A stretch of DNA of 64,000 nt from Eubacterium sp. CAG:274 (GTDB lineage Bacteria > Bacillota > Clostridia > Lachnospirales > CAG-274), in the NCBI GenBank assembly GCA_000432155.1, contig FR888502.1:1-64000 (forward strand). Reading direction: 5' to 3'. Below are positions 35,075-43,637 of this stretch, one piece after another (position 1 is the stretch's first letter; every line of letters begins with the position of its first letter). The notes under the pieces were generated by a model that was not told the DNA's origin, ran no database searches, and saw only the letters and a list, made by a program, of their open reading frames with translations. Position numbers and translations under genes: made by a program.

Positions 35075-35640
35075 TGCTTATAGTTAGGTTATTTTACGAG
35101 TTTTTCAAAATAGGGCTTTTTGCTATTGGTGGAGGTATGGCAACATTACCTTTCCTGTATAATTTGGCTGGTACACACCCAGATTGGTTTAATACTTCAC
35201 AGCTTATGGATATGGTTGCTGTTTCCGAGTCAACTCCCGGACCAATGGGTGTAAATATGTCAACTTATGTAGGGTTTACAACTGGTGGTGTATTTGGTGG
35301 TGTTTGTGCTACTTTGGGTCTTGTAATACCGTCTATAATTGTAATACTTATTGTGGCAAAAATACTTAATAAAGTAAAAGACAATCCCACAGTACAAAAG
35401 GTTATATATGGTATTAGACCAGCATCAATGGGGCTTATAGCAGGTGCTGCAGTTTTAGTAATGAAAGAGGCTTTAATAAATGTAGACTTATTTAAACAGA
35501 CAGGAAATATAACTGATTTATTTGAAATAAAGTCAATTATATTTGCTGTTATACTCTATATTTTAATGGTCAAGTATAAAAAACACCCTATTATGTATGT
35601 TGCGTTTTCTGCTGTAATAGGCTGTATTATTAAGTTTTAA
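35074..35640 (+). CDS. Chromate transporter subunit (half ChrA), second
   Basis: The 188-residue partner has FFKIGLFAIGGGMATLPFL and ESTPGPMGVNMSTYVGF, the paired motifs of the CHR half proteins, and about five hydrophobic segments. Translation is coupled to the first half (TAATG). It is followed closely by the PhoP-box region before phoP, with no clear terminator between. Confidence 0.85.
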   Translation: MLIVRLFYEFFKIGLFAIGGGMATLPFLYNLAGTHPDWFNTSQLMDMVAVSESTPGPMGVNMSTYVGFTTGGVFGGVCATLGLVIPSIIVILIVAKILNKVKDNPTVQKVIYGIRPASMGLIAGAAVLVMKEALINVDLFKQTGNITDLFEIKSIIFAVILYILMVKYKKHPIMYVAFSAVIGCIIKF

Positions 35641-35646
35641 GGGGAT

Positions 35647-35663
35647 TTTACATAAACTTTACA
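35647..35663 (+). promoter_or_regulatory. PhoP-box-like direct repeat before phoP
   Basis: TTTACA-TAAAC-TTTACA forms a perfect direct repeat with an 11-base period about 85 bases before the phoP start, consistent with autoregulation by phosphorylated PhoP. Confidence 0.6.
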
Positions 35664-35747
35664 TAAAAAATACTTGTTATATCTTTTTAGCTTATTGTAA
35701 ATGATGTAAAATGAAGACGATAGTGGTATAAATATGAGGTGAAATAA

Positions 35748-36422
35748 ATGGCAAAGATTATTGTAATAGAAGACGATGAAAGTATCAGAGAATTAGTGAA
35801 AGTAGCTTTGCAAGGCTATGGACACGAAGTTTTGGATTTTGAATGTGCAGAAGATGCTCTTGAAGAATTAAAGCATACAAAGGCTGATTTGGGTATCTTC
35901 GATATTATGCTCCCTGGTATAGACGGTGTAGAGGCTGTTAAGGAGTATAGAAGTACAGAAACTAATGGCCATATGGCTATTATTATGCTTACTGCAAAAG
36001 ATAGTGAAGTTGAAAAAATAATAGGTCTTGATAGTGGTGCTGATGATTATGTTACAAAGCCATTTTCAGTAATGGAGCTTATGGCAAGAGTTAGAGCACA
36101 GCTTAGAAGATATGAACAACCTGTAAGTAATAAAATTTCTTTAGGAAGTATAAGCATAAACACAGATACAAGGGAAGTATTTGTAAATGGCGAAGAAGTA
36201 AAACTTACATTTAAGGAATATGAACTTCTTGTTTTCCTTATTGAAAATGGCAATAAGGTTGTATCAAGAGATGAACTTTTAAATAAAATCTGGGGATATG
36301 AATACACAGGGGAAACAAGAACTATTGATATTCACATTAAAACATTAAGACAAAAACTTGGAACTGCCGGAGATTATATTAAGACTATAAGAGGTATGGG
36401 ATACAGAGCGGTTAAGGAGTAG
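35748..36422 (+). CDS. phoP: Phosphate response regulator PhoP/PhoB
   Basis: The 224-residue OmpR-family regulator has a receiver domain (residues 1-120) with Asp9/Asp10 and the phosphorylated Asp52 in FDIMLPGIDG, the conserved Lys in VTKPFSVMEL, and a winged-helix DNA-binding domain with RTIDIHIKTLRQKLG. It is followed after four bases by the sensor kinase and lies upstream of the pst operon, which names it as the phosphate regulator. A PhoP-box-like repeat precedes it. Confidence 0.92.
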   Translation: MAKIIVIEDDESIRELVKVALQGYGHEVLDFECAEDALEELKHTKADLGIFDIMLPGIDGVEAVKEYRSTETNGHMAIIMLTAKDSEVEKIIGLDSGADDYVTKPFSVMELMARVRAQLRRYEQPVSNKISLGSISINTDTREVFVNGEEVKLTFKEYELLVFLIENGNKVVSRDELLNKIWGYEYTGETRTIDIHIKTLRQKLGTAGDYIKTIRGMGYRAVKE

Positions 36423-36426
36423 GTCT

Positions 36427-38139
36427 ATGAAAAATGCGGTATTAAAAAGATTTGTTTTTATAACACTTATAACCCTTGTGGTTAGTACGCTGGTTTGTTT
36501 ATGGCTTGTGGGGGATTACAACCTTAACCAGACTAAGGCAAGTATGATAGATGCTGTAAAACTTATTGACTACAGCTTAGATTACAGTAAGGATATTAAT
36601 GAACAGATAAATGAAATAAATCCATTAATAGTCGACTCCTCTAGTCGTATTACTGTTATTGACAAAAACGGTGTAGTCTTAGGTGATACATATAAAGGAA
36701 TAAATTACGAGGATAACCATTTACAAAGACCGGAGGTTGTGGAAGCACTTAAAAATGGCAGGGGAATAGATGTCAGAATGTCTGATACAACAAATGACCG
36801 TATGCTCTATGTAGCTCAGGTTTGTAGCGACAATGAGCATATACTGAGGGTTTCTGTTCCATATAATGGTAAGGTTTATCTTGCTTTATGGATGTTGCCA
36901 GCAGTAGTGTTAAGCAGCATTTTTGCTTTTATTGTTTCAGTTTTATTTTCAAGACATTTTACAAATACAGTTTCTAAGCCTTTACAGCAGGTTACTGACG
37001 AAATAAGAAAAATTCAAGATGGGGATTATTCCTCTCCACTTAAAGTTTATGAATATGATGAAATTACACAGATTGCATCAGCTGCCCATAACCTTGCACA
37101 AAAAATTAAACTTACTATGGAAGAAATAGTTACAGAAAGAAACAAGGCACAGTATGTTCTCAATAATATGAGTGAGGGTCTTGTGCTTTGTGATAAAAAT
37201 GGTTATGTAAGCTCTATGAATAAGGTGGCTAATGTTGTGCTTGGCTGTGGAAATGTTCCTATAGGAAAGCATATTGTAAACTATACTAGAAATGTAGATG
37301 TTATAAATGGTGTTGCAGATGCCTATAACAAGGGCAAAACTGTTACCTTTGACTTTGATGCACCAGACGGCAGAATTATATCAGCCAATATTACAAGGGC
37401 AACAGAAAATTCTGATATAGGTGTTATTATGGTTCTTATTGATGTAACTACTGACAGAGAAACTCAAAAATTAAGACAAGAGTTCTTTTCCAATGCCTCT
37501 CACGAACTTAAAACACCTATTACATCAATACAGGGATATTCAGAACTTCTTACAAGTGGTATGGAATATCCTCCTGAACAGAAAAAAGAGTTTTTATTGA
37601 GAATAAAGAAAGAGGCTCAAAATATGACCACTCTTATAAATGATATTCTTATGATTTCTCGTCTTGAGGCAGGAACTACTGTTCAGAGTAAAAATGAGTT
37701 TGATGTTTCCCTTATGTTAGACGAAATATTGTTGTCAGCTAAACCTATGATTGATGAACAAAAGTTAAAAGTTGTATGTAATTGCCCGTCTATTATTATT
37801 AATGCAGAGTACAAAAGGATATATGAGTTATTTAACAATGTAATTATAAATGCTGTTAAATACAATAAGCCAGAGGGTTCTGTAAATATAAATGTAAATT
37901 GTGCCGGCAAAAAGCTACACTTTAATGTAAAGGATACAGGTATTGGTATTCCTGATGTCAGTCAACAAAGAGTTTTTGAAAGATTTTACAGAGTTGACAA
38001 GGGTCGAAGTAAGAAAATTGGTGGAACAGGTCTTGGCCTTGCCATTGTAAAACATATTGTAAATTATTATAAAGGTACTGTTACCCTTAGAAGTAAATTA
38101 GGAGAGGGTACAGAAATAGATATATTAATTAATTTATAG
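36427..38139 (+). CDS. phoR: Phosphate sensor histidine kinase PhoR
   Basis: The 570-residue kinase has two membrane segments (about 8-28 and 150-175) around an extracellular domain, a HAMP-like segment, a PAS domain around 230-340, HisKA with SNASHELKTPITS (His359) and a HATPase with NAVKYNKPEG, DTGIGIPD and GGTGLGLAI. It is the partner of the PhoP gene four bases upstream. The ribosome site AAGGAGTA overlaps the phoP end. A terminator follows, separating it from pstS. Confidence 0.93.
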   Translation: MKNAVLKRFVFITLITLVVSTLVCLWLVGDYNLNQTKASMIDAVKLIDYSLDYSKDINEQINEINPLIVDSSSRITVIDKNGVVLGDTYKGINYEDNHLQRPEVVEALKNGRGIDVRMSDTTNDRMLYVAQVCSDNEHILRVSVPYNGKVYLALWMLPAVVLSSIFAFIVSVLFSRHFTNTVSKPLQQVTDEIRKIQDGDYSSPLKVYEYDEITQIASAAHNLAQKIKLTMEEIVTERNKAQYVLNNMSEGLVLCDKNGYVSSMNKVANVVLGCGNVPIGKHIVNYTRNVDVINGVADAYNKGKTVTFDFDAPDGRIISANITRATENSDIGVIMVLIDVTTDRETQKLRQEFFSNASHELKTPITSIQGYSELLTSGMEYPPEQKKEFLLRIKKEAQNMTTLINDILMISRLEAGTTVQSKNEFDVSLMLDEILLSAKPMIDEQKLKVVCNCPSIIINAEYKRIYELFNNVIINAVKYNKPEGSVNINVNCAGKKLHFNVKDTGIGIPDVSQQRVFERFYRVDKGRSKKIGGTGLGLAIVKHIVNYYKGTVTLRSKLGEGTEIDILINL

Positions 38140-38146
38140 TGGAAAG

Positions 38147-38200
38147 CACTTCCCAATGTAAAAAATACAGTTTTTTTGCATTAATGGGGAGTGTTTTTTA
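38147..38200 (+). terminator. Terminator after phoR
   Basis: CACTTCCC (38147-38154 region) pairs with GGGGAGTG (38186-38193), extended inside by AATG/CATT, and is followed by TTTTTT. Confidence 0.7.
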
Positions 38201-38270
38201 TTTTACATTTCTATGTTAAATATGTAAAAAAGCATTGATTTGACCAATGAATATGCCACTTTATCTAAAT

Positions 38271-38325
38271 TTTACAAAACCTAAACATAAATATGATAGT
38301 TGATAAATCTTCTTTAAAATATAAT
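38271..38325 (+). promoter_or_regulatory. PhoP-box-like repeat and -10 of pstS
   Basis: TTTACA-AAACC-TAAACA (38271-38287) is a near-perfect direct repeat. A TATAAT at 38320-38325 lies 32 bases downstream, matching the spacing at the lipoprotein gene. Phosphate-starvation control of pst is expected. Confidence 0.6.
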
Positions 38326-38370
38326 AACTAAGAATTAACTCACAGAGATTATTAAAAAGGAGAAATCAAA

Positions 38371-39234
38371 ATGAAAAAATTTATTTCAGGATTATTAACA
38401 GCAGTTTTATTAGCAACAACTCTTGCAGGTTGTGGTGGAACAGCAGATAGCTCATCACAGGGCGAAGGTTCTACAGCAGCAGCTGACAGCAGTAACATTA
38501 ATGGTACTGTTACAATGAACGGCTCTACTTCAATGGAAAAGTTTGCTAATGCTTTAGACGAGGCTTTTATGGCTAAGTACCCAGGTATTCAGGCTACTGT
38601 TCAGTTTACTGGTTCAGGTGCAGGTATTGAGGCTGTAGCAAATGGTACAGTTGATATTGGTAACTCATCAAGAGCATTAAAAGACGAAGAAAAGGCAAAG
38701 GGTCTTGTAGAAAATGTTGTAGCTATTGATGGTATTGCAGTTGTTGTAGACAAGGCTAACCCAGTAGAAGACATTACAAAGGACCAGCTTGCTCAGGTTT
38801 ATAGTGGTCAGATTACAAACTGGAAAGACCTTGGCGGTAGCGACCAACAGATTGTAGTAATCGGTAGAGAAGCATCTTCTGGTACAAGAGGTGCATTTGA
38901 AGAATTACTTAAACTTGAAGACAAGTGCAAGTATGCACAGGAAATTGATTCAACAGGTGCTGTAATGGCAAAGGTTGCTGCAACTCCTGGTGCTATTGGT
39001 TATGTTTCACTTGATGTAATTGATGATACAGTACATACATTAAAGATTGACGGCGTAGAACCAACAGAAGAAAACATTAAGGCTGGTAGCTACACATTAC
39101 AAAGACCATTTGTAATGGCAACTAAGGGCGAAGTTAGCGAACAGTCTCAGGCAGTACAGGAACTTTTCAACTACATTAACAGTGACGAAGGTCAGCAGAT
39201 TGTTAGCAAGGTTGGTTTAATATCAGCAAAATAA
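38371..39234 (+). CDS. pstS: Phosphate-binding lipoprotein PstS
   Basis: PstS is the extracellular phosphate receptor of the Pst ABC importer. The 287 residues carry a lipoprotein signal with LAGC lipobox, and binding-site motifs GSTSMEKFANAL, GSGAGIEAVANGTVDIG and REASSGTRGAFEEL. It is the first gene of pstSCAB-phoU-ppx. The ribosome site is AAGGAG. Confidence 0.96.
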   Translation: MKKFISGLLTAVLLATTLAGCGGTADSSSQGEGSTAAADSSNINGTVTMNGSTSMEKFANALDEAFMAKYPGIQATVQFTGSGAGIEAVANGTVDIGNSSRALKDEEKAKGLVENVVAIDGIAVVVDKANPVEDITKDQLAQVYSGQITNWKDLGGSDQQIVVIGREASSGTRGAFEELLKLEDKCKYAQEIDSTGAVMAKVAATPGAIGYVSLDVIDDTVHTLKIDGVEPTEENIKAGSYTLQRPFVMATKGEVSEQSQAVQELFNYINSDEGQQIVSKVGLISAK

Positions 39235-39252
39235 AGTAAGGAGTGCAAAACA

Positions 39253-40248
39253 ATGCAAGATACGGAAGCAGTTATGCCTGTAAATAAAAAAACAAATGTA
39301 ACCGGCATAAAGACAGGAAATAGTGGCTTTTCAATAAACGGAAGTAAGGGTTCAAAAGCTCTTATTGAAACAATAATGGAAATTATATTCTTCGTTTGTG
39401 CCATATTTGCAGTAATAGCTGTTGCTGCAATTACAATATATATGATAATATCTGGTGCACCGGCTTTAATGAAAGTCGGTATAGTAGATATGCTTTTTAA
39501 TACAGTATGGCAACCAACAGCGGCAGAACCTTCATTTGGTATAGCATACATTGTACTTACATCTATTATTGGTACAGCTTTTGCTATAGTCCTTGGTGTT
39601 CCAGTTGGTCTTCTTACAGCTGTATTTATTTCAGAAGTTGCTCATAAAAAGGTGGCAGCAGTTGTAAAGCCAGCAGTTGAACTTTTGGCAGGTATCCCAT
39701 CTATTGTATATGGTTTGTTGGGTCTTTTAATTATAAATCCTCTTATGTATAAGTTGGAATTAGCAATATTTAAGGATAATCCTAATCATCAGTTTACTGG
39801 TGGTGCAAACCTTATTTCAGCAGTTATTGTGTTGGCGATTATGATTTTACCAACAGTTATAAATGTATCTTATACATCATTACAGGCTGTTCCAGTAAAA
39901 ATGCGTCAGGCTTCTCTTGCTCTTGGTGCAACAGAGGTTCAGACAATTTTCAAGGTAACCATTCCAGCAGCTAAGTCTGGCATTATTACAGCTATTGTAC
40001 TTGGTGTAGGTAGAGCAATAGGTGAGGCAATGGCCATTGTACTTGTTTCTGGTAATGCTGTAAATATGCCATTACCATTTAACTCAGTTCGTTTCCTTAC
40101 AACAGGTATTGTATCTGAAATGTCTTACTCTTCAGGTCTTCATAGACAGGCATTATTTACAATCGGTCTTGTGTTGTTTGTATTCATTATGATAATCAAT
40201 ATTACAATTAGTAAAATTATAAAGGCAGGTGAAGAAAGTGGAAAATAG
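39253..40248 (+). CDS. pstC: Phosphate permease PstC
   Basis: One of two membrane subunits of the Pst importer. The 331-residue protein has about six membrane segments after a ~45-residue polar N-terminus, and the permease coupling loop ALGATEVQTIFKVTIPAA with AIGEAMAI. It sits between pstS and pstA and overlaps pstA by 11 bases. AAGGAGTGC precedes the start. Confidence 0.95.
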   Translation: MQDTEAVMPVNKKTNVTGIKTGNSGFSINGSKGSKALIETIMEIIFFVCAIFAVIAVAAITIYMIISGAPALMKVGIVDMLFNTVWQPTAAEPSFGIAYIVLTSIIGTAFAIVLGVPVGLLTAVFISEVAHKKVAAVVKPAVELLAGIPSIVYGLLGLLIINPLMYKLELAIFKDNPNHQFTGGANLISAVIVLAIMILPTVINVSYTSLQAVPVKMRQASLALGATEVQTIFKVTIPAAKSGIITAIVLGVGRAIGEAMAIVLVSGNAVNMPLPFNSVRFLTTGIVSEMSYSSGLHRQALFTIGLVLFVFIMIINITISKIIKAGEESGK

Positions 40249-41086
40249 TATATGCGTAAAACAGACAAGAATTAAGGATAACTTTTTTATGGGTCTTATA
40301 TACCTTTCTGCTTTTATAGCCGTAGGTCTTTTAGTAGGTATCATTTGCTATGTAGCTTTCAGAGGTGTTTCTTCAATAAGCTGGCAGTTTTTATCTACTA
40401 TACCATCTACTCTTGAGGGTACATTTGGTATTTTAGGTAACATAGTAAACACATTATACATTATAGTAATTACACTTATTATTGCTACACCTATTGGTAT
40501 TGGGGCAGCAGTATACTTGACAGAATACGCAAAGCCGGGCAAGATTGTAAGCCTTATTGAGTTTACAACAGAAACTCTTGCAGGTATTCCATCTATTATT
40601 TATGGTTTGTTTGGTATGGTATTCTTTGGTATATCACTTCACTTAGGATATTCAATACTTTGTGGTTCACTTACTCTTACATTAATGGTACTTCCTATTA
40701 TTATAAGAACAACACAAGAGGCACTTAAAACAGTTCCCCTTGGCTATAGAACTGGTGCTTTAGGTATTGGTGCTACAAAGTGGTATATGATTAGAACAAT
40801 TATTTTACCTAGTGCTATGCCAGGTATTGTAACAGCAGTTATATTAAGTGTAGGTCGTATCGTTGGCGAGTCTGCTGCACTTCTCTTTACAGCAGGTAGT
40901 GCCTACCTTTTACCAAAGAACTTGTTCTCACATGTTTTAACATCAGGTGGTACACTTACAATACAGATGTACTTGAGTATGTCTAAGGCTGATTATGGCA
41001 ACGCCTTTGCTATTGCTCTTGTACTTATAGTAGTAGTATTGGCAATAAACGCATTGACAAAGGTAGCAACAAAGAAATTAAGTTAG
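40238..41086 (+). CDS. pstA: Phosphate permease PstA
   Basis: The second membrane subunit of the Pst importer, 282 residues with about six membrane segments and the coupling motif ALGIGATKWYMIRTIILPSA, followed by GRIVGESAALL. The GTG at 40238 is preferred to the GTG nine bases earlier because AGGTGA then has normal spacing. It is followed ten bases later by pstB. Confidence 0.95.
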   Translation: MENSICVKQTRIKDNFFMGLIYLSAFIAVGLLVGIICYVAFRGVSSISWQFLSTIPSTLEGTFGILGNIVNTLYIIVITLIIATPIGIGAAVYLTEYAKPGKIVSLIEFTTETLAGIPSIIYGLFGMVFFGISLHLGYSILCGSLTLTLMVLPIIIRTTQEALKTVPLGYRTGALGIGATKWYMIRTIILPSAMPGIVTAVILSVGRIVGESAALLFTAGSAYLLPKNLFSHVLTSGGTLTIQMYLSMSKADYGNAFAIALVLIVVVLAINALTKVATKKLS

Positions 41087-41096
41087 GAGTTATAGT

Positions 41097-41852
41097 ATGA
41101 ATTCAAAAATAAGCGTTAGCAATTTAAACTTATATTATGGTCAGAACCACGCATTAAAATCTGTAAATATGGAAATACCAGAAAATGAAATTACAGCCTT
41201 TATTGGACCTTCAGGTTGTGGTAAATCTACTTTTTTAAAGACTCTTAACAGAATGAATGACCTTGTTGAGGGCGTAAGAATTGAGGGTAAAGTTGTTCTT
41301 GACGGAGAAGATATTTACTCTCCAACAGTAGATACTACACTTTTAAGAAAAAAGGTAGGTATGGTATTCCAGCAACCAAATCCATTCCCAATGAGTATTT
41401 ATGACAATATTGCCTATGGTCCTAGAATACACGGTATTAAGAACAAGGCAAAACTTGATGAAATAGTTGAAACATCATTAAAGGGTGCAGCTATTTGGGA
41501 CGAAATTAAGGATAGACTTAAAAAATCTGCCCTTGGACTTTCAGGTGGTCAGCAGCAAAGACTTTGTATTGCAAGAGCCTTAGCAGTAAAACCAGAAGTA
41601 TTACTTATGGACGAACCTACATCTGCTCTTGACCCTATTTCTACTTTAAAGGTCGAGGAACTTATGGCAGAACTTAAAAAGAATTACACTGTTGCAATAG
41701 TTACTCACAATATGCAACAGGCTACAAGAATTTCAGATAATACAGCATTTTTCCTTGTAGGTGAAATGGTGGAAATGAATAAGACAGAAGAATTATTCTC
41801 TCGTCCTATGGATAAGAGAACAGAAGATTATATTACTGGTAGATTTGGTTGA
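41097..41852 (+). CDS. pstB: Phosphate importer ATPase PstB
   Basis: The 251-residue ATPase powers PstSCA. It has Walker A GPSGCGKST, Q-loop VFQQPNPFPMSIYDN, signature LSGGQQQRLCIARAL, Walker B LLMDEPTSALDP and switch His in VTHNMQQA. The family-specific FPMSIYDNIAYGPR is present. It is followed closely by phoU. Confidence 0.97.
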   Translation: MNSKISVSNLNLYYGQNHALKSVNMEIPENEITAFIGPSGCGKSTFLKTLNRMNDLVEGVRIEGKVVLDGEDIYSPTVDTTLLRKKVGMVFQQPNPFPMSIYDNIAYGPRIHGIKNKAKLDEIVETSLKGAAIWDEIKDRLKKSALGLSGGQQQRLCIARALAVKPEVLLMDEPTSALDPISTLKVEELMAELKKNYTVAIVTHNMQQATRISDNTAFFLVGEMVEMNKTEELFSRPMDKRTEDYITGRFG

Positions 41853-41877
41853 TATTTTAGAGAAGGAGATGTATAAT

Positions 41878-42543
41878 ATGAGTAGTGCTAGACCAACTTT
41901 TGAGGAGGCTTTAACACAACTTAATGTAGAGCTTATAAAAATGGGTGCTACTGTGGAAAAGTCAATTATGGACGCAGTTGAGGCTTTTAAAAATCACGAT
42001 GAAAAATTGGCTAAGGATATTGTAGCGAAAGATAGAATTGTTGACGATATGGAAAAAAATATCGAGGCTCAATGTCTTTCACTTATTTTAAGACAACAGC
42101 CAGTTGCTGGGGATTTAAGAGTTGTATCTACTGCCCTTAAAATGGTTACAGATATGGAAAGAATAGGCGACCAGGCCTCTGATATTGCAGAACTTATTCC
42201 TCACTTAGGAGAGGGTGATACATATGATGCTTGTTCACATATTCCAGCTATGGCACAGGTGGCCCTTGAAATGGTACATGGAGCAATAAATGCCTTTGTT
42301 GAGGGAGATGTTCAAAAGGCTAAAGAAATCATCAATAAAGATGATATTGTTGACGACTATTTCGATAAGGTAAAAAATGAAGTTGCTGACCTTTTGAGAG
42401 AAAAAGCGGGTTCTGTTGATGTTATATTGAACTTTTTAATGATTGCTAAGTATTTTGAACGAATCGGTGACCACGCTGAAAATATCTGTGAATGGGTTGA
42501 GTTTAGCAAAACTGGCGAATATAAAGATGAAAGAATAATTTAA
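41878..42543 (+). CDS. phoU: Phosphate signalling protein PhoU
   Basis: PhoU links Pst import to PhoR signalling and limits phosphate uptake. The 221 residues form two three-helix PhoU repeats, each with the acidic metal-binding pattern: VTDMERIGDQASDI in the first and AKYFERIGDHAENICEW in the second. The start at 41878 follows AAGGAGAT with seven bases; earlier starts would overlap pstB without a ribosome site. Confidence 0.95.
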   Translation: MSSARPTFEEALTQLNVELIKMGATVEKSIMDAVEAFKNHDEKLAKDIVAKDRIVDDMEKNIEAQCLSLILRQQPVAGDLRVVSTALKMVTDMERIGDQASDIAELIPHLGEGDTYDACSHIPAMAQVALEMVHGAINAFVEGDVQKAKEIINKDDIVDDYFDKVKNEVADLLREKAGSVDVILNFLMIAKYFERIGDHAENICEWVEFSKTGEYKDERII

Positions 42544-42562
42544 TCCATAAGGGGGATTTTTT

Positions 42563-43471
42563 ATGAAGGTAGGTATTGTAGATATTGGTTCAAATACTAT
42601 TAGACTTGTTGTGTATGATGTAATTGATATGACCTACAAGGAGATACTTAATCAGCGTAGTTTTGCAGGAATTATTGAATATGTTGATGATGACCGCCTT
42701 TCTCAGACAGGTATGGATAAGTTAGTAAAGACACTTAGTAATATTAAGGAGCTTACTTATCTTGTGCGTTGTGACAAGGTGTTCTATTTTGCGACTGCCT
42801 CTCTTAGAGGTCTTAACAATAGTATTGATTTGCTTACTTATATTAAAAAAGAACTTGATATTGATATAGATATTATTACTGGCGAGGAAGAAGCATATTT
42901 TGACTATGTCAGCCTTAAAAATTCAAAGATAACTAAAACAGGCCTTGGTATTGACTTAGGCGGTGGTAGTTGTCAGGTTTTTGCTTTTGATGGCGACAAT
43001 GTTGAAAAGAGTAATTCTTTCCGTATTGGTTCACTTTTGTTGTATAAAACATTTGTTTCTAGCCTTTTCCCAAAGGAGAGAGAAAAGAAAGCTATTAAAA
43101 ACTATGTTTTAGCAGAATTGGAGAAAAGCCCAGAGCTTAAAAAGTTAGGCTTTACAGATATTTACGCTATGGGTGGTACAGCAAGAGCTGCCATTAAACT
43201 TCATAGGGTCTTAGCCGGTAGTAGTCCAAAGGTTAAGAACAACTATGCTCTTACAGTTGAACAGATTGACGAAATGATGGATACTATATACGATATGGGT
43301 AAAGACGGTATTAAACTCCTTTGTCATGTTATTCCAGAAAGAGTATATACTATTATCCCAGGTCTTATTGCTATTAAAGCCATTTGTCAGTATACAGGGG
43401 CAAAGGGAATAATTGCTATAAAGAGTAGTGTTCGTGAGGGTTATCTTACAGAAAAGGTAATTAAAAAATAA
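42563..43471 (+). CDS. ppx: Exopolyphosphatase (Ppx/GppA family)
   Basis: The 302-residue protein hydrolyses polyphosphate or pppGpp. It has the sugar-kinase/Hsp70-like phosphate motifs VGIVDIGSNTIRLVVYD (residues 3-19) and GIDLGGGSCQVFAFD in the second half, with Glu in TGEEEAYFDYVS. Only the two N-terminal domains are present, a length found in short Ppx/GppA proteins. It ends the pst operon, so phosphate import and polyphosphate use may be co-regulated; this is inference from order. Confidence 0.85.
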   Translation: MKVGIVDIGSNTIRLVVYDVIDMTYKEILNQRSFAGIIEYVDDDRLSQTGMDKLVKTLSNIKELTYLVRCDKVFYFATASLRGLNNSIDLLTYIKKELDIDIDIITGEEEAYFDYVSLKNSKITKTGLGIDLGGGSCQVFAFDGDNVEKSNSFRIGSLLLYKTFVSSLFPKEREKKAIKNYVLAELEKSPELKKLGFTDIYAMGGTARAAIKLHRVLAGSSPKVKNNYALTVEQIDEMMDTIYDMGKDGIKLLCHVIPERVYTIIPGLIAIKAICQYTGAKGIIAIKSSVREGYLTEKVIKK

Positions 43472-43502
43472 ACTTTTTTCATAAATAAATTTTTCTTTTT
43501 TG

Positions 43503-43538
43503 AAACCACATTTTCTTTTTGAAGGTGTGGTTTTTTTG
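43503..43538 (+). terminator. Terminator of the pst operon
   Basis: AAACCACA (43503-43510) pairs with TGTGGTTT (43526-43533) and is followed by further T residues. Confidence 0.75.
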
Positions 43539-43578
43539 TTGCAAAAACGCAGTAAATTTTATCGTAACTATGGTGTCT

Positions 43579-43612
43579 TTCGACAAATTTTATTTAGGTA
43601 TAGAATTATACT
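43579..43612 (+). promoter_or_regulatory. Spo0A-box-like site and promoter of spoIIE
   Basis: TTCGACA (43579-43585), the reverse complement of the 0A box TGTCGAA, lies 21 bases before a TATACT -10 (43607-43612). In Bacillus the spoIIE promoter has just this layout, with the box near -35 and a long spacer. Confidence 0.6.
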
Positions 43613-43637
43613 ATTTTGTAATAGGGGAGGCATAGAT

